In this document: positions 21,241 to 34,760 of the stretch, in pieces
Layout: each line of letters begins with the position of its first letter
Position numbering within the stretch: the stretch's first letter is position 1
Assembly: GCF_910592395.1 (NCBI RefSeq)
Contig: NC_088312.1
Location: 14,985,292-15,049,291, forward strand
DNA from: Lineus longissimus
Lineage: Eukaryota > Nemertea > Pilidiophora > Heteronemertea > Lineidae
DNA length: 64,000 nt
Direction of reading: 5' to 3'
The notes under the pieces: generated by a model
Databases searched by the model: none
What the model was told of the DNA's origin: nothing
The model's input: the letters and a program-made list of their open reading frames with translations, nothing else
Made by a program: the position numbers and the translations under genes

Positions 21241-21929
21241 CAACAACTTATTCGTTGAAAGTTTAACTAAAATTCTTTCATTCAAATTGTTGTTTGCTTA
21301 CCTTTTTGTTCTGTTTTCTATAGAACCTTATTGACGATTCTGGATGAGATGGTCATGATCATGTAGACATGGTAGACAAAAAGAACTGAGATCACCATGC
21401 CGGTACCGTGCCATGGAGTGCTGCAGTATATGTTGCAAACTGAATTTTCGACGTACATATTGCCTTTGTTAAGTTGTACTCGGTGAAGTCGCTGAATCGT
21501 ACTCGAGGGTTCGGTAAACATGTACGCTAATTGCAGGAATCCGTCAAAATCACAAAAAAAAATTAAGAAAAAGGCAGAATTTCGTATCAAATACCACCGA
21601 ACACCTACCCAGAGGTTGACTCCATAGCTTCGAAGGAAATCTGACGGCCTACCGTTGACCAGACAGCGATTACGTGGTACCCTACTAAACTTGTTAAAGA
21701 TTGTAATTTAAACGTAACCTTATAAAAGACGAAAACAATCGCACTATGATCTAAAGGATAGTCCATTATATTTAGCAAGAGCCCAGGCCGCTAATATTAA
21801 AACAATTATTCATATCTTCCATCTTTTATTACGTCGTCTGCTTGAGTGCATCGGCAGAAGTTCGTTGAACCGTACTTTTGGTCGCTAAACTGGTACGGCT
21901 ATCCAACGTGATTTCTAAATCGAGCGACA

Positions 21930-22054
21930 TATGGGGTGATATGAATAAAGAGTAGTAAATGCTTTTATCTAAAACTCCATGTACATTTACACTTGGCCTT
22001 TCTGTACAAAATTGAAGTAAAAGCATTTGCTAGCCTTTATTCATATCACCCATG
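21930..22054. repeat. MITE-like inverted repeat
   Basis: The left arm (ATGGGGTGATATGAATAAAG, 21931-21967) is matched in inverse by 22018-22053, with a handful of mismatches and about 50 bp between. No coding potential. A similar start (GTATGGGGTGATA) appears near 28541. Confidence 0.55.
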
Positions 22055-22670
22055 GTCAGCGGATAAGTTTTGTGTCAGTCGATTGACTTGATAATGCGTA
22101 TTGTCCACTATGATTTTGAATGAACTTCACTCTACAGTGTGAATGCACTATGCGCCTTCGAAACCTTGTTTTGAATTCAGCGGTTTTTATGGTTAGGCAA
22201 TCAAAACCGCTTTGTTTGATGCAAATATTGAAGCAGACGAAAAGCATTTAAAATTGCATTAGTTTAATTCGTTTTAGAATAGAAATTGATACCTCATTGG
22301 CGGTGTCGATTGTCTCACCAAAACCGCTCGGTTTGAGCTTAAATGACGGCCAAAAACCTCGTGCATTTGAGCCTAACCGTCGCAGTTTTGGTGAGCAAAC
22401 CAATACCGACAGTTCGGTTTCAATTGCATAAGAAAGCATGGCCTCTTCGAATTTGAACTCCTTCTTTGAACGGAATGAGGGAACGTGATAGGATTATGCT
22501 CGATCATCTAATTAACGCATATGTTTTTCTCATCTCCATGACTCCATTACTAATCGATAATTTTGCAGAATCATCTCCTGTAAAATATTTTGAGTATCAT
22601 TTGTCGTCTAACATAATATTTCAAATATAATAAAACTTTAGTTAGGTCGCCTGAAAGTTTCGTAAATAGA

Positions 22671-22925
22671 AGATATGATAACAAGCTCTTGCTTGGCTCA
22701 AAGTGTTCTATGAAGTGTCGTAAATTGAATAAAAGAAGGACTGTCCGCTATCATGACTATGGTTATCTGTGTCACTGTCATGACTGTACAAGTGTAACCA
22801 TAGCGGACAGTCATGGCAATGCATGAAAGTAACCATAGCGGACAGTCTGCCGTCTTATATATATTACATTTCAAGTCACTTTATAGAACACTTTTAAGCT
22901 AAGTGCTTGTGATCATATCTGCCTA
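22671..22925. repeat. Imperfect long inverted repeat containing TGTCCGCTAT motifs
   Basis: The left arm starting GATATGATAACAAGC and containing CAAAGTGTTCTATGAAGTG is mirrored at the right by a segment that reads, reversed, GATATGATCACAAGC and AAAAGTGTTCTATAAAGTG. The centre carries ATAGCGGACAGT three times, one inverted; TAACCATAGTGGACA recurs near 23190. Probably a decayed MITE. Confidence 0.5.
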
Positions 22926-22929
22926 TTCC

Positions 22930-25250
22930 GGTGTACACGCAATGATCTTTACATCTTAGGTTGATACTGTAGAAATAAGCCCAATTTGTCCCCTAAATTA
23001 GGCATGGCATATGGGACTACAAAAACACTGTTTTCTCTATTTATTCAGGACAGCTGCACCGACACAAATCTATTAACAGATGTGTTAAAGTTATCATCTA
23101 GAAATATCTACCAACAAATCCATGTCGAGTGCCGTAGAACAGGAATTATTCGCCGTTGAATCGACCTGAGTTCGTCTGCTAGCGCTGTGGTAACCATAGT
23201 GGACACTGTACGAATCCCCGCACTGGTTACGTTATTTTCAATATTGCTTTTCTAGGTCTAGAATTTTTTTTTCCGAATCAGCTACAAATTGTGCCTACGA
23301 CGATGACTGTCCTGAGTACTACAGATGGGCCGAGATTTACTTTTTTGCCGCAAATACTGTCAGTAAATATAGTAATGGTCACAACCGAAACAACTGTAGC
23401 AGAATATTTGACACAACACTTGATTGAGGCTTGTGAAACTTATTTAGTACTCATCCGGTTATGGTAGATTCTGCGTTTAGCGCTTGGTCATAATCTATGG
23501 GGGCATTTTTATTCATTGCTTGATTTTCTAAACCTTTAGAGCAATGAACATTTAAAATGATTGGTTCACTACTTATTATCCTATTACTGCTACTCGATGG
23601 ACACTGGGGTTTGCTTGATGAAAGGACATTTGCTTGGGAATTCACCGGGCAAGTGTGTGTACTCTGAAAAATAAAGTATTTTAAGCAATTTTCGACAACT
23701 CATCAGCATTTACCGACTTTTACATGTAGTCTTGGCCGTCCTTTTTGGCGTATTTGCCAACGCATATTCGCCTTCGGTTATCATGGCTGTAGTGTTGTTC
23801 GATGTAGCTTCCACTTAAAGGTTGTTATTTTCCCCGGGAAACATTTGAGGGTTGCGTACCTTAATTTTTAAATGTGAAAGGTATTTTTATGATGATTTCG
23901 CATCCCTATGTGCGAAACGTCTACGAGAACGACAACGTGCATTGATGTGTTGTTCATTTAGTTGTCATGTTCAGATGTGAATGACTTGATGTCATTTTGT
24001 CGAAAAGTGACGCATAAAGGTGGAAATTATTGTCCACAAACGCTCGGTTATGCGCTCCTCTGGTAAATCGAACCAAAACATTTTTGATTGAACACGTTAA
24101 AGAGTAAGTAGAAAGCATTTAAAATCGTTCGAAATACAGTTTACCCGTGAGACATTAACTCGATATATCACAAGTGACAAAATTTATTTGCCGAAATATT
24201 GCCACATGACTTATATCGAAGATTTAAATCGGCCGTTCAAGGGGAAAAAATCTTGGCGCCAAAAACACACGTCGTCCATGTTTTGGAAAATAACGTCATA
24301 CCATGTAAAATCCGAGAGGACTGGTCGGGTAGGTGGCACTACACAGTGGGGACGGGGTCCACTTTGTCCCCCCCCCCCAAAAAAAAGTTCTTAAGACGCA
24401 GGCCGTTTCCTTGTTCATGAATCGGTCCATCCTGTTCCAAAAACTATTTACTTTGACGCCCTGGTATTAGTTTCCATCTGCAGAGGGATCTTTGGCGATT
24501 TTATGAGCTTGGCATCTGTGCCATTTGTAGCGGGTCTCAATCGTCAGTTTTGCCTGAATATGTAACATACTTTCCATCTGCAACGTGAGGTTGGGCGTAG
24601 TTTTGCGAGTGTCAATTATGCTCGTTCAAATTCTAGGCCATATAGCGAGAAAAAACAACCATGTTTTCACATCAAATAACGAAACTAGATGCATTTGGCT
24701 ATCAGTTGGTCGTAATGTCATTTCCAAATCATTCATTTTGAACTAATTTAGGCCGGTTTGAAGATCGAACACTCATGCCATTTCTTGGTTAATTCTCTAC
24801 CATTTTCAGGATCCAAGTGGTGTCAAATGTGGCGCCACCTATCGGTGCATTTATGAATTAAATGCAATGAAAATGCCGGAGACTTCTTCTTTGGATTCAT
24901 ACGAACCTGGAAATGGATAGATTATGGTGCCTGTGATGTATGAATTGGCCTCAGCAGGAACTGAAAGACTACCTCGCGTCGGTTGCCGGGGGCCTATTTG
25001 ACGTAAAAATCAGGAAAAAGTTATAAAAACCGTTGAGATCTCGGAAATAGCCTCCTACTAGTGATTTGAGCCTCAATCTGAGCGAATGTGTGTTTGTAAA
25101 ACGTTATGAAGATACACTTTATAGCTTCAACAACTGGCTATGATTTAAAGTTAGTTTAATTGTCTCGTGTTTCATGCTTTTTTGCAAATGTGGTAATTAT
25201 ATGATATAGTATAACATATGATATTGCAATATGTTGGTAATTTTTAGAAG
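22930..25250. other. Intergenic stretch, no supported gene
   Basis: AT-rich DNA with short ORFs only. A C run next to an A run is present near 24370. No repeats, RNA genes or domain signatures recognised. Confidence 0.45.
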
Positions 25251-25261
25251 TGTCTGTGCAC

Positions 25262-26215
25262 TATTCTCCTTAACATTCTTCCTCAAGGCCGCCAGGTGGC
25301 GGCGGTAACACAAAGAACTTGTGACATTGCGTCAAAATCAAGGCCATCTAGTTGGTTCCCCAGCAATGTTTAAACCAGTTTATTGTCTGTCATGTTCCAT
25401 AGTTTGCTACTAACATGCACATCACATTTTTGTTATTTGCTGTCCAAGAAACATTCTCTATAACTGCTGAAGGTAGTGGATTCGCAGAAAAAGTGGATAT
25501 GTGGGTCCGTGTACGATCTGTTGCATTGTCCGCAGTATTTTTCAGTTGGTTCAATACGAAGTGTGCACAATTTTGCCAGAAAGGTATAATTGGATGCTAC
25601 GTTCGGATCATTCTTTGCACAAATCCAAAGCATGGACGGAAAGTCCAGAGTTTTTTATATATCTATTATTCTCTGATGACCATTTTCTTGGCAGTCTAAC
25701 ACAAATTTGTTTTTTCAAACAATAATGTTGCGTTCACTATGATTTTCCAGACACCTTTATCTGGAAAGCTACATGTATCAGATTCAAAATTATCATTCAG
25801 ATATTCGGGGCAATTGTATTTGTTTGTAAGTTTAATAAGATTAGGAACAAAGACTAAAATTTTTATTAATATTGTCTTTGACCGCACGTTCGACCACATT
25901 AGCGTGTCGGCATTTTAGAACTTTCAAAGGAAGTGCGTTTTCAGTCATTTTTGCAAGTTACCCGAAAAATTGTAAACACCTCCTGTCTAAGTAACACTGC
26001 AGCGTAGGACTGTCTACCATTGCTTGGCACACAGTTGTTCTATTTAGCCGATTGAATTCTTGCATCTTTTTAATACCGCAACGATGGACTCTTTCTAGAA
26101 TCAGTGGCTCTGAGAGAGCAATTTCCTGACACCAACTTTCAGCTCGATATAGAGCTCTCGCAAGACAAATCGTTCTGTACATCATCAATCCGATGAACAT
26201 TACGCTTAGATTTTA
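25262..26215 (-). pseudogene. 5'-truncated LINE ORF2 relic, same family as the 47.6-54.4 kb LINE
   Basis: Three minus-strand ORF pieces (25433-25633, 25696-25899, 25958-26200) line up in order with the C-terminal third of the LINE at 47855-49276. For example MYRTICLARALYRAESWCQE here corresponds to LYRTICLPRALYGAEIWCQE there, and the 3' untranslated GGCCGCCAGGTGGC is shared. Frameshifts and stops separate the pieces. The 5' end is lost at about 26215, typical of target-primed reverse transcription. Confidence 0.8.
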
Positions 26216-27427
26216 GAATGATGTAACCATCGGTTTTGCCGCGGCAGCAAAAAGTATCAAAACTTATTGATTTTCCCACGTAAGATCTAGAATACTATCT
26301 CGACTTTCGACCTGGGCATGCATCAACAATAATTCTCTTAGCCCCAGATTCCCCAGGGATCGTTTTTTACATAGAAACATGGCTTATTGTGGTAAATAAT
26401 GAACTGACAGTGTGCACTTTTTTTCAGCTCTTTTGAAACTTGAGCCTTGCGACAAATCTTCAAGCAGCATCAGGTTGGTACGAGATGTTGAACATTCATC
26501 GGAATTAAATACTATGCACAATAAACTGAAGACGGGGCTTGTCAACATGAAACACTGCAGCTGCATGCTTGATGAATTTGCCCTTTCACCTAGTACACAA
26601 AGGGCCAAATTAGCTTAAAATAGCGTTTTACTACTGAATAGACAGATTCAAGTCCTTCATCTTCACAGAATACGAATAGGCCGTGAAACTGATTAGAGAG
26701 AAGTTGCACACGTTTAACCCTTTAACGCCCTTTATGAATTTGGCCAATGATGTACCGATTTTCTGCTGTCTGCCTTATGAAATGCAAGAATTTATTGTGT
26801 ACTCGGGGTTAAGCCGGTCCAGACGGTCTCCGTGTAAACAATACTGATCCTACGCATAAATGTTATAGATATCGTTTCATGAAATTTTACACTCCCCTAT
26901 ACCAATTAGGTTTTCAAGGGAGGAACGAATTGAATTAAGATACACAGTAAACAAAGTGGTTTCCACTGTAAGTCATGAATGAGTGAGTATTTACTTCGCG
27001 TAGCAGTGAGGTTAGTAAATCGTTTGCCGAATTTTGTTACGAGAGTCCGAATTATTATTTTTTTCACTCTGCTGTTCATTGATAATTTCTGAATTTGCAA
27101 AGAATGTCTAGTTCATTATACGTTTTTGCGCGAACTTTATTTGGATACAACGTGCGCATTCAGCGGCTACAAATCGCCGACGAAGTATACAATGTAAAGG
27201 CCCATAATTTTGATTCCATCGATTCATGCCTGCACTTTTGAAAGATCTACTGTGCATCGGGGTTATCTTATCGTTTTAGTGTAAGAAACCTCCTTTGTTT
27301 GGCGCAATTCTTTTTGCTTCTCTTGAGATGTGGTAGCGTGCCTCGCTATATTATTTGACGAGTCTCTTAAGAAATAACGGGCGTCCGCGACTGCTGAGGC
27401 TCTGGAGTCTCTCGTTTTTGCCTTCCT
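26216..27427. other. Intergenic stretch, no supported gene
   Basis: No coding, RNA or repeat signal that can be supported; only short ORFs on both strands. Confidence 0.45.
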
Positions 27428-28183
27428 ATGATCAATTTTATCTATTGCAGACTTTACGAAAATGCCGTTTACGTCACCTCGCTTAATCATGGCGATATAA
27501 TTGCATTCCATGCCAATTCCTATGCCGAACTTCCTTTTATTAACCTAATTACCCAGTTCACCGCAGTCACTGTGGTTGTTAACATCAAGCTATCGTGTTT
27601 AAAGCAGTTTATACACAGATGGGATCATCAATTACTTTTTTATAATTCCGCCAAGTCTTACAGTTTTTTCCTGAGTATTCGGAACGGAAATACTCTTCAT
27701 GTCATTGTCAGAACATTGCGAAAAAGATTTGTCTATATGACGAGGGAAACATTAAGTTTCTCTGAAGACTGGAATGAAGTACTGTTTCTGATAAAAAATA
27801 AGCTGCGATTGATTGATGCAGCAACATTTGTTGTATATCTAAATCGAAAAAAATACAAAGTTGAGAAAACTTCGAGTTCGGAAGTCAATGAGCCCTTTCG
27901 GTTACAAAAGAAGCTGACCTTTGGTAAAGCTTATACTGGACATCGTGATTGGGTCTTTTTCGGATGGATAGCAAATTTAACAATATTTCCGAACATTCTA
28001 CTTGACGAGGACAATATGAACGACTGGAAGAACAACTCTATCCAAAACATTGAACGGTTCTGCTTGTGCACAAAGGGATGCAGAAGGTGTCAATCAGGGT
28101 GTTATTCAAACAGGTTAAGAGGGCCTTTTAATGAGCAATATCAATTGAGATCGGGTAGGTTTTCTGGGTGTGATCATTCATGA
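27428..28183 (+). CDS. Unassigned 251-codon ORF, possibly a LamG/pentraxin-like exon
   Basis: This is the longest ORF in the 19-30 kb interval. The middle has a pattern reminiscent of concanavalin-like (LamG/pentraxin) folds: a beta-rich run with VVYLNRKKYKVEKTSSSEV, then DWVFFGWIANLTIFPNILLD. Near the C-terminus is a cysteine cluster (CLCTKGCRRCQSGC). The first 60 residues look non-coding, so an exon may start inside, after an AG near 27449 or later. No neighbouring exon was identified. The assignment is weak. Confidence 0.3.
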   Translation: MINFIYCRLYENAVYVTSLNHGDIIAFHANSYAELPFINLITQFTAVTVVVNIKLSCLKQFIHRWDHQLLFYNSAKSYSFFLSIRNGNTLHVIVRTLRKRFVYMTRETLSFSEDWNEVLFLIKNKLRLIDAATFVVYLNRKKYKVEKTSSSEVNEPFRLQKKLTFGKAYTGHRDWVFFGWIANLTIFPNILLDEDNMNDWKNNSIQNIERFCLCTKGCRRCQSGCYSNRLRGPFNEQYQLRSGRFSGCDHS

Positions 28184-30445
28184 CTGTTTATTTTGACATC
28201 GTTTATGAATAACCTCGGTCCAACAGCAAAAGGTGGAACCACGAACGGCATCACGAGATTCTTTTTCAGTGATTTAGTTTCTGGTCGTTTCCTTAACTGT
28301 TAGTTGCTTACAATATCTTTCTAGGAACTTGATATTTGAAAGAACAGCAGTGTATATTAGAGGCCATAGTCATCCGGTCGATACCAGCTGCAGATCTGTT
28401 ATTAGCTGCAATGGCCACTGTAGACATTCAATATATCCCACTCAGCTAATCTCAGTGCATCAAGATACATGATCGTGCAGTGTCTATTTTCATATAAAAC
28501 TTAGAGAGAATCAGGTAAACCTTGGTGCTCATAAGGACGTATGGGGTGATAGTACAAATGAAAACTGCCTCTGATAAAAGGTTTCAAGAAAAAACTTTTA
28601 ACTTGGGGTTTAAATCATATGGAACAAGATAACAAACACAATAGTGAAAACCGCATGCATATTGGACTAACAATTTTCAAGTTTTGGCAGGGATAAAATT
28701 CAAGCATTCCCAGGTGGTGCGTGCAGGAAGAACGAACTGATGATGTGAATTGTGCTACTGATATAAATCTTTTGAGAGTTAAATGCCTTTTAAAATTGTT
28801 GTACATGAACACTCTATCTCTGGAACTATAACACCAGACAAAGAAAAGTCACTAGGCCCACCTTAATGGTGAATATTCATTTCCCTAGCAAAAGCCTATT
28901 ATAGAGCAAGGCCTATCAGTCATACCTGGTCAAATAGCAGAAGTTAAGGTCTAGGCTAAGGCTGGTCAGCGTTGATGACGCCATCCTTCTTACGTCTTAT
29001 TTCATGCATCAACCCACCAGAAATAAGCCGGTCATAATTGTAAGTCATGGTGAATATCAATTGACTGGTTCGGGGTGGAGTTATCTGATGTTATAGTTCC
29101 GGAGATAGAGTTTGTTCACTAAATATCATACATGTGACAAGGCGTAGAATGTATGCCGGAAACTATCGAAAAATGTGTGTCAGTAACAACACAAGGGGCA
29201 TCATCATTTAGTTCTTCTCGCACCTGCTGGAGTGTTTAAATACTTTAAGATGGTTGCTTCGATTTTTATTCGGTTTAACCATCCATCGGGTTTCTTATTT
29301 TTATGCCCTATTATCTATATCTAAAGTAAAAAATGTGAAAAAAGCTGTGAAGGTAACCTTAACTGCTGATACAGACTTTTGTTAACCACACAATCTGTGC
29401 TTTTACATCCTGTTTTAACTGCAAATCGAAATATTTTCTCCCGTCTCGTCAACGTCTTTAGAATCGATTTCAGATGCCTATTTCATGAAAACGCTATCTG
29501 ACTTAGTCTACCGCCAACGGCATCAACAGTTCGTAAGGTCGAACCTAGAGTGTTTCAGCAAATTGATGCATTCCCCAAGAGACATCAGTCGACATAATGC
29601 CGACGCTTTCTATTCTCTCGAAACTGGGGCATGTGATTTCCTTGTAATTGATAATATTCTTGAGAGAAGAGGGCAGTCATGATGTTCAAGTGAGGTTGCA
29701 TTAATTCTGGAGTGAAATTATCTTTGTTGGTCAGATCTCAGTCGAATCATTCAATGCCTGGCGCAGCTTGATCAAAGATAACTTCTCGTTCCACCTGACC
29801 GTTCCGCACGTAGAATACAATGTCGAACAGAAACCGAGGCGGAGTATATTGAAAACCTCTGGTTCTGCAAGGGTGAATAGAAACTGAATGCTGGATCGAA
29901 TATCCCGATTATCAACTAGATCGTTTTCAACTTCGTGGACATAATGAATTTGCCTGTATATATCGATATAGTCGTCACAAGATTCTTGTACGATTTGTAG
30001 TTTGAACAATAGGATATTGAGCAATTATGCTGTGGCTTCACCTTCTATTAGACCGGTTGAGTAGTTACAACGAAATCTAACCCTTCTTTGTGCTACCATT
30101 CCAGGTCTTCAAAGGCCGATAGACACTCGTGTGGAAATGTTAAGCTTTGGCACTTAGGTTTTTCTACAAAAGCCGAACCTTTTTTATGGCGCTCCATCGG
30201 TGTGCCAGCGTTAGTGTTTGACAGGGACTGGAGTCATGGTATACATATGTCCTGGCTGAGTTTGGGCGCGAGGAGTCGGACTCACAACATGCAATATCAA
30301 AACTCAACCTTGCACCTTTGCGAATGTATGTTTGATGTCTTCAAATTAGTAAAGAGTTCAGTCTACGGTAAAACTATAGTTTTGTTCAAGATATTCAGAA
30401 ACTTTAAAATCGCTCTTATTTTCAAAATCGCTCGTAGATTTTCAT
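28184..30445. other. Intergenic stretch, no supported gene
   Basis: Several 60-120-codon ORFs occur (for example 29731-30024 minus and 30088-30447 plus), but none shows a recognisable domain or clear splice context. Confidence 0.4.
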
Positions 30446-30450
30446 GAAAC

Positions 30451-30601
30451 TATAGTTTGTTCATGAAATGGACAATAAGATGACATATCTTCGAGCAGTG
30501 TTTATTTATCCATCTTCAATCTCCGAGGTGCCCGTAGAGACACCTAGTGTTACAGCAAGTGAACTAAACGTCTTGAGGACAGAGACAAGCATCAATCTAC
30601 A
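30451..30601 (-). repeat. Gypsy A 3' LTR
   Basis: 151 bp. The minus strand starts TGTAGATTGATGC and ends AAACTATA; it contains AATAAA. The polypurine tract abuts its start. Confidence 0.9.
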
Positions 30602-31123
30602 TCCTCCCCTTTGTGATTTTAGACTGGGTGTCAAAATTAAATGTTACACTCACTAAAGAATACCCCTAATAACTAGTAGGGTCTACCTGTATAAATTTGT
30701 CGTTCAGTAATACATGTATAGCAAATTCCAAATACACAGAGACTATAAATCGTACCTCAACACATCAATACCAAAAGTCCAGGGTATACCATCTTTCATA
30801 AGCGGTCAGCTTAGCTACGCCTAGTCTTAGTAAACTTTACAGTACACAGTTCAATGTCACAAGTAACTCAACTTCAAATGAAACTTGAAAAAAATGTCTC
30901 TCTGATTCTCTAATTGAGTAAGATCTGATAGTCAAACGAAATACCTGATTAGGCATAATACTCTCACAAAACATGAAAGCCTTAAACGATTATGGTAGGC
31001 CTATAGTATGCATCAAAACATGAGAATGGTTTACCGCAAGACCCACAATGGTAGCAGCATGGTAGAAAAACATATTCATCATGATACAGCGAGAATACAC
31101 ACATCTCAACGAACCAATTACAA

Positions 31124-33700
31124 TTACTTCACAAAATCATTAAACCTGGCAGGTGGTCTAACAACTCTACCACTGCTAGTAGTCTCAGTTGATCTAGTTT
31201 GTAAGCCAGTAGCTACAGGAGTAGGTGCATTTACTGCTACAGGATCAGTAGTTGGTGGTGTGTTATCAACTGAAGTATTACTGTACTGATTATCAAGAGT
31301 TGCAGCTGGTTGAGAGATTCCTAAGCTATTTCCTGAGTTTACATTTTCCCCCCTTGATGGTTTACAGGCTGCCTTACAGTAACAGAATTTGGCACTTTCA
31401 ACAGATGTCTTCGGTTCCTTTGATACACTCTACTGCCTGGGGTCTCAACAATGTAGGACCTAGGTTGATCTGCTACTCGAACTACAACCGCAGGAGTTTC
31501 AAAGCCTTTCTTAGTCTGCATCCGAACATTGTCACCAGAGATCAAGGGTGCCAAAGGCTTTGACCTTTGATCAATATATTTCTTCTGAACCTGTCTCAAA
31601 TCAGTGAGACGTTGGTGAACCTGGGTAGGTGCAACTACCTCTGGTTGAAGCAATGATTTAGCTATAGGCAAGTCAGTTTTGGTACTTCTACTCAAATTTC
31701 GCTGTGCAGGAGATCGCAACACAGGATAACGTGGAGTATTTCTCCAGTGGAGCAAATTTAGGTGAAAATCAGAATTTTCCTTCCTAGATTTTTCCAACAA
31801 ACGTTTCGCTGAATGGACTGCCGTTGCTTGAATGAAAGTACGGACTGCTCATACAGTGCTGAATTCCCCAATCTTGGGTGAATGACTCAAACTCTTTCGA
31901 GCGATACTGTGGCCCAGGATCTGAAATTAACATGCTAGGGATTCCAAATCTGGAGAAGTGTACCTTTAACTTCTTCACCACAGCAGAGGTGGTGGTACTC
32001 AACATTTTGTCTATTTCGAACCAACCAGAGTAGGAATCAATGGTGACCATGTATTGGTCATTGTTCCATTCAAACAAGTCAGAGCCTACAACGTCCCAAG
32101 GATGGTTTGGCACTGGGTACAGCTCTAGTGGTTCACGCTGTTGGTGGTTTTTCAGACCCTGGCATACAGTACAAGAAATTACAAATTTCTCGATGTCTTT
32201 TGACATGTTAGGCCAAAACATGACTTCTCTCGCGCGCTGAATGGTTCTATCACATGCTAAATGCGCAGCGTGTGATTTCTTGACAAATTCAGCTCTTAGC
32301 TGTTCAGGCACAACTATCTTATGACCCTTGAAAATTACACCATTATCACACATGAGTTCATCACGGAAATGATAGCACGGAGCAAGATCTGGATCAGTGT
32401 TTTTCTGATTCAGAGGCCAACCTGAGTAAAGGATTTTACTCAACTTCACCAAGACGTTGTCTTTCGCGGTTTCAGATCGGACCTGTTCCAGTTTGTTGTC
32501 AGATATGGGTAGCACAGTTAGTACTTCATAATCGACCCATTCGGTTTCTGGCTTGTCAGTGCTCGGTAGGTATGCGCGCGATAGAGTGTCCGCTAAGAAT
32601 AGTTCTTTCCCTTTCTTGTAGACAAGCGTTATCTTGAAACGCTGCAAGCGCAATAAGAGTCGCTGAAGCCTAGCCGGTGCACTGGCTAGTGGCTTCTTCA
32701 CAATACTGACCAGAGGTTGATGGTCAGTCTCTATGACCACGTTCTTGGAATAAACGTACGGATATATTTTTTCACATGCAAAGGTTACGGCTAGCAACTC
32801 TTTCTCGATTTGAGCGTAGCGTTGTTCTGAATCACTTAGAGCGCGTGATGCGAATGCTATAGGGCGGTCATCCTGCAGACACGCGGCTCCCAATTCACCT
32901 TTCGAAGCGTCACATGTTAGCACGACATCCTTCTTTACATCGTAATATGCAAGCGATGTAGCGTTAGCGATGGCGTCCTTCACAGCTTTAAAGGATTGCT
33001 TCTGTGGGTCATCCCACACCCATGCTCGATCCTTGTGAAGCAAAGCATTGAGCTGCTCAGCTTTATTGCTCAAGTTAGGTATGAACTTACACAAGTATTT
33101 CACCATTCCGAGAAATCGAAGTAAGTCCGTAGTGTTTTCAGGATCAGGCATGTTCACTATCGCTTCCACTTTCTCGTGATCGGGCTCAAGACCATGATCA
33201 GTTAGATAGTGACCATGATATTGTACTTTCGGTAATTTGTACTTGAGTTTACGACGTGAAGCTTTGCCCCCGATTTCAACCAATCTCTCACATACGCGTA
33301 TCACATTCTCATCATGCTCAGTTTCATTGTCACCATGAATGATCATATCGTCCATGATGGCTTCAGCTGGGTAACGGTCTAAGAGATGGTCCATGGCTTG
33401 CTGGTGGACTTCCGGTGCGGAGGAAATCCCCATAGGCATTCTCAAGTAACGAAATCTACCAAAAGGAGTCCCAAAGCAGGTGAGATACGACGACTCTTTA
33501 TCCAATGGAATCTGGTAGAAAGCTTGACTCAAGTCAATGACTGTGAAAAACTTAGCGTTCGGCATTGAAGCAGCGACTTGCTCGATAGTGTTCATCGGGT
33601 AATGTGGCCTCTTGATGGCTTTATTGAGATCAGCCGGATCAAGACATACCCGTAAATCATCAGTCCCTTCTTGGTTGTAACGACGAGAGAGGATACCCAA
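31124..33700 (-). pseudogene. Gypsy A pol: RT (most), RNase H, integrase, C-terminal tail
   Basis: Continues the RT from the frame ending at 33592. RT block LDPADLNKAIKRPHYPMNTI, polymerase box AIMDDMIIHG (Ile replaces the usual first Tyr), RNase H from VVLTCDASKGELGAACLQDD to ADTLSRAY, then integrase. The integrase has an HHCC-type C...C (CTVCQGL), first Asp in SDLFEW and second Asp in ISDPGPQ. At about 31800-31830 the frame shifts, and the segment that would carry the catalytic Glu after SNG is absent. The next frame (from about 31800) continues with the integrase C-terminus and a tail ending RVVRPPARFNDFVK at 31124. Confidence 0.88.
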
Positions 33701-34760
33701 TCAGTTGGGTCGGTAACTGGTGCAATTATCCCCTGTTTTACCATGCCGTCGAGTTTATCCTTCAACTTGTCCTTGATTGCGTGAGGAACATTGCGCACAG
33801 GGCGCACGACTGGTTGCACGTCCGGATCAAGCTTGATGTGGTATTTGACAGGTAACTTTCCAAGTTTACCGTCAAATAGTTCAGGAAAGTCAGTGAGTAC
33901 TCCTGGCAATGGTGATTCAGGCATGTCAGGTGTACCGGAATGAACTTCGAAAACTTCTGAGCTTAGTTGGAGTAGGCTCAGTTTCAGACAGTCTTGTAGG
34001 CCCAGGAGTGTCCTTACGTCCCGATCGACTACCTGGAATGCAATGTTCACTTTACCATTACCCTTAGGCTCACAGGTAACGATTGCTTGACCGACAGATT
34101 TAGTCTTATGGCCACCAAATCCTACGAGTGTCACGGTTTTAGAACGATCAAGTGTTCCTTTTAGACAGTGAAGTTTGGAGAGGCTAATTATGTTGCATTT
34201 GGCCCCAGTGTCTAACTTCACCTTTATCTTCACTCCGTTGAGAAGTAGTACCGTATGAATGTCCTCTTTCGTGGTTGGATAATTGACTGATTCTATGAAA
34301 AAGTCTCCATCTGAGTCAGGTTTTAACTCATGAACATATTTCTTTGTTTTACTAAAGAAATGTTTCTTACTAGCGCCTTTGTGTGCCAGTTTGCCAGATG
34401 ATCGACAGACTGAACCCCAGTGGTTCCATTTTTCACACTTTTGACATTGCTTACCAAAAGCTGGACACTGTTCACGACCATCCGTTGCGTGCGACGTACC
34501 ACAATTACCACAAGAACCGGTACTGCCCGATTTGGCAGCTTTTGACGCGGCTGGCTTGGAGTAGCGTTCCTTTTTCTTTTTCACAGTGTGTACTTCCTTG
34601 TTCGGATTGATTTCTTTTGCGTCCCGTTCGGACACTTCATGTACTTGGCAGATTCGAATCGCTCCTTCAAGTGTGAGATCGTTTTCCCGGAGTAGAATTT
34701 TTCTGACGTTTTCTTTGCGTAAACCGGTCACAATCCTATCTCGGACCATTTGGTCATGCA
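33592..34760 (-). pseudogene. Gypsy A gag C-terminus, protease and RT start
   Basis: Begins at the junction with Gypsy B (34760). Gag C-terminal capsid-like MVRDRIVTGLRKENVRKILL, then zinc knuckles (CGNCGTSHATDGREQC and CQKCEKWNHWGSVC). The aspartic protease has VKLDTGAKCNIISL. The start of RT follows (VKYHIKLDPDVQPVVRPVRN... TDWVSSLVVT). It closes at 33592 by a frameshift against the 33700 frame, which carries the rest of RT. Confidence 0.88.

Noticed and set aside
29731-30447. Opposed ORFs of 97 and 119 aa as a host gene
   Set aside because: No domain, no convincing splice sites and ordinary chance lengths for this composition.
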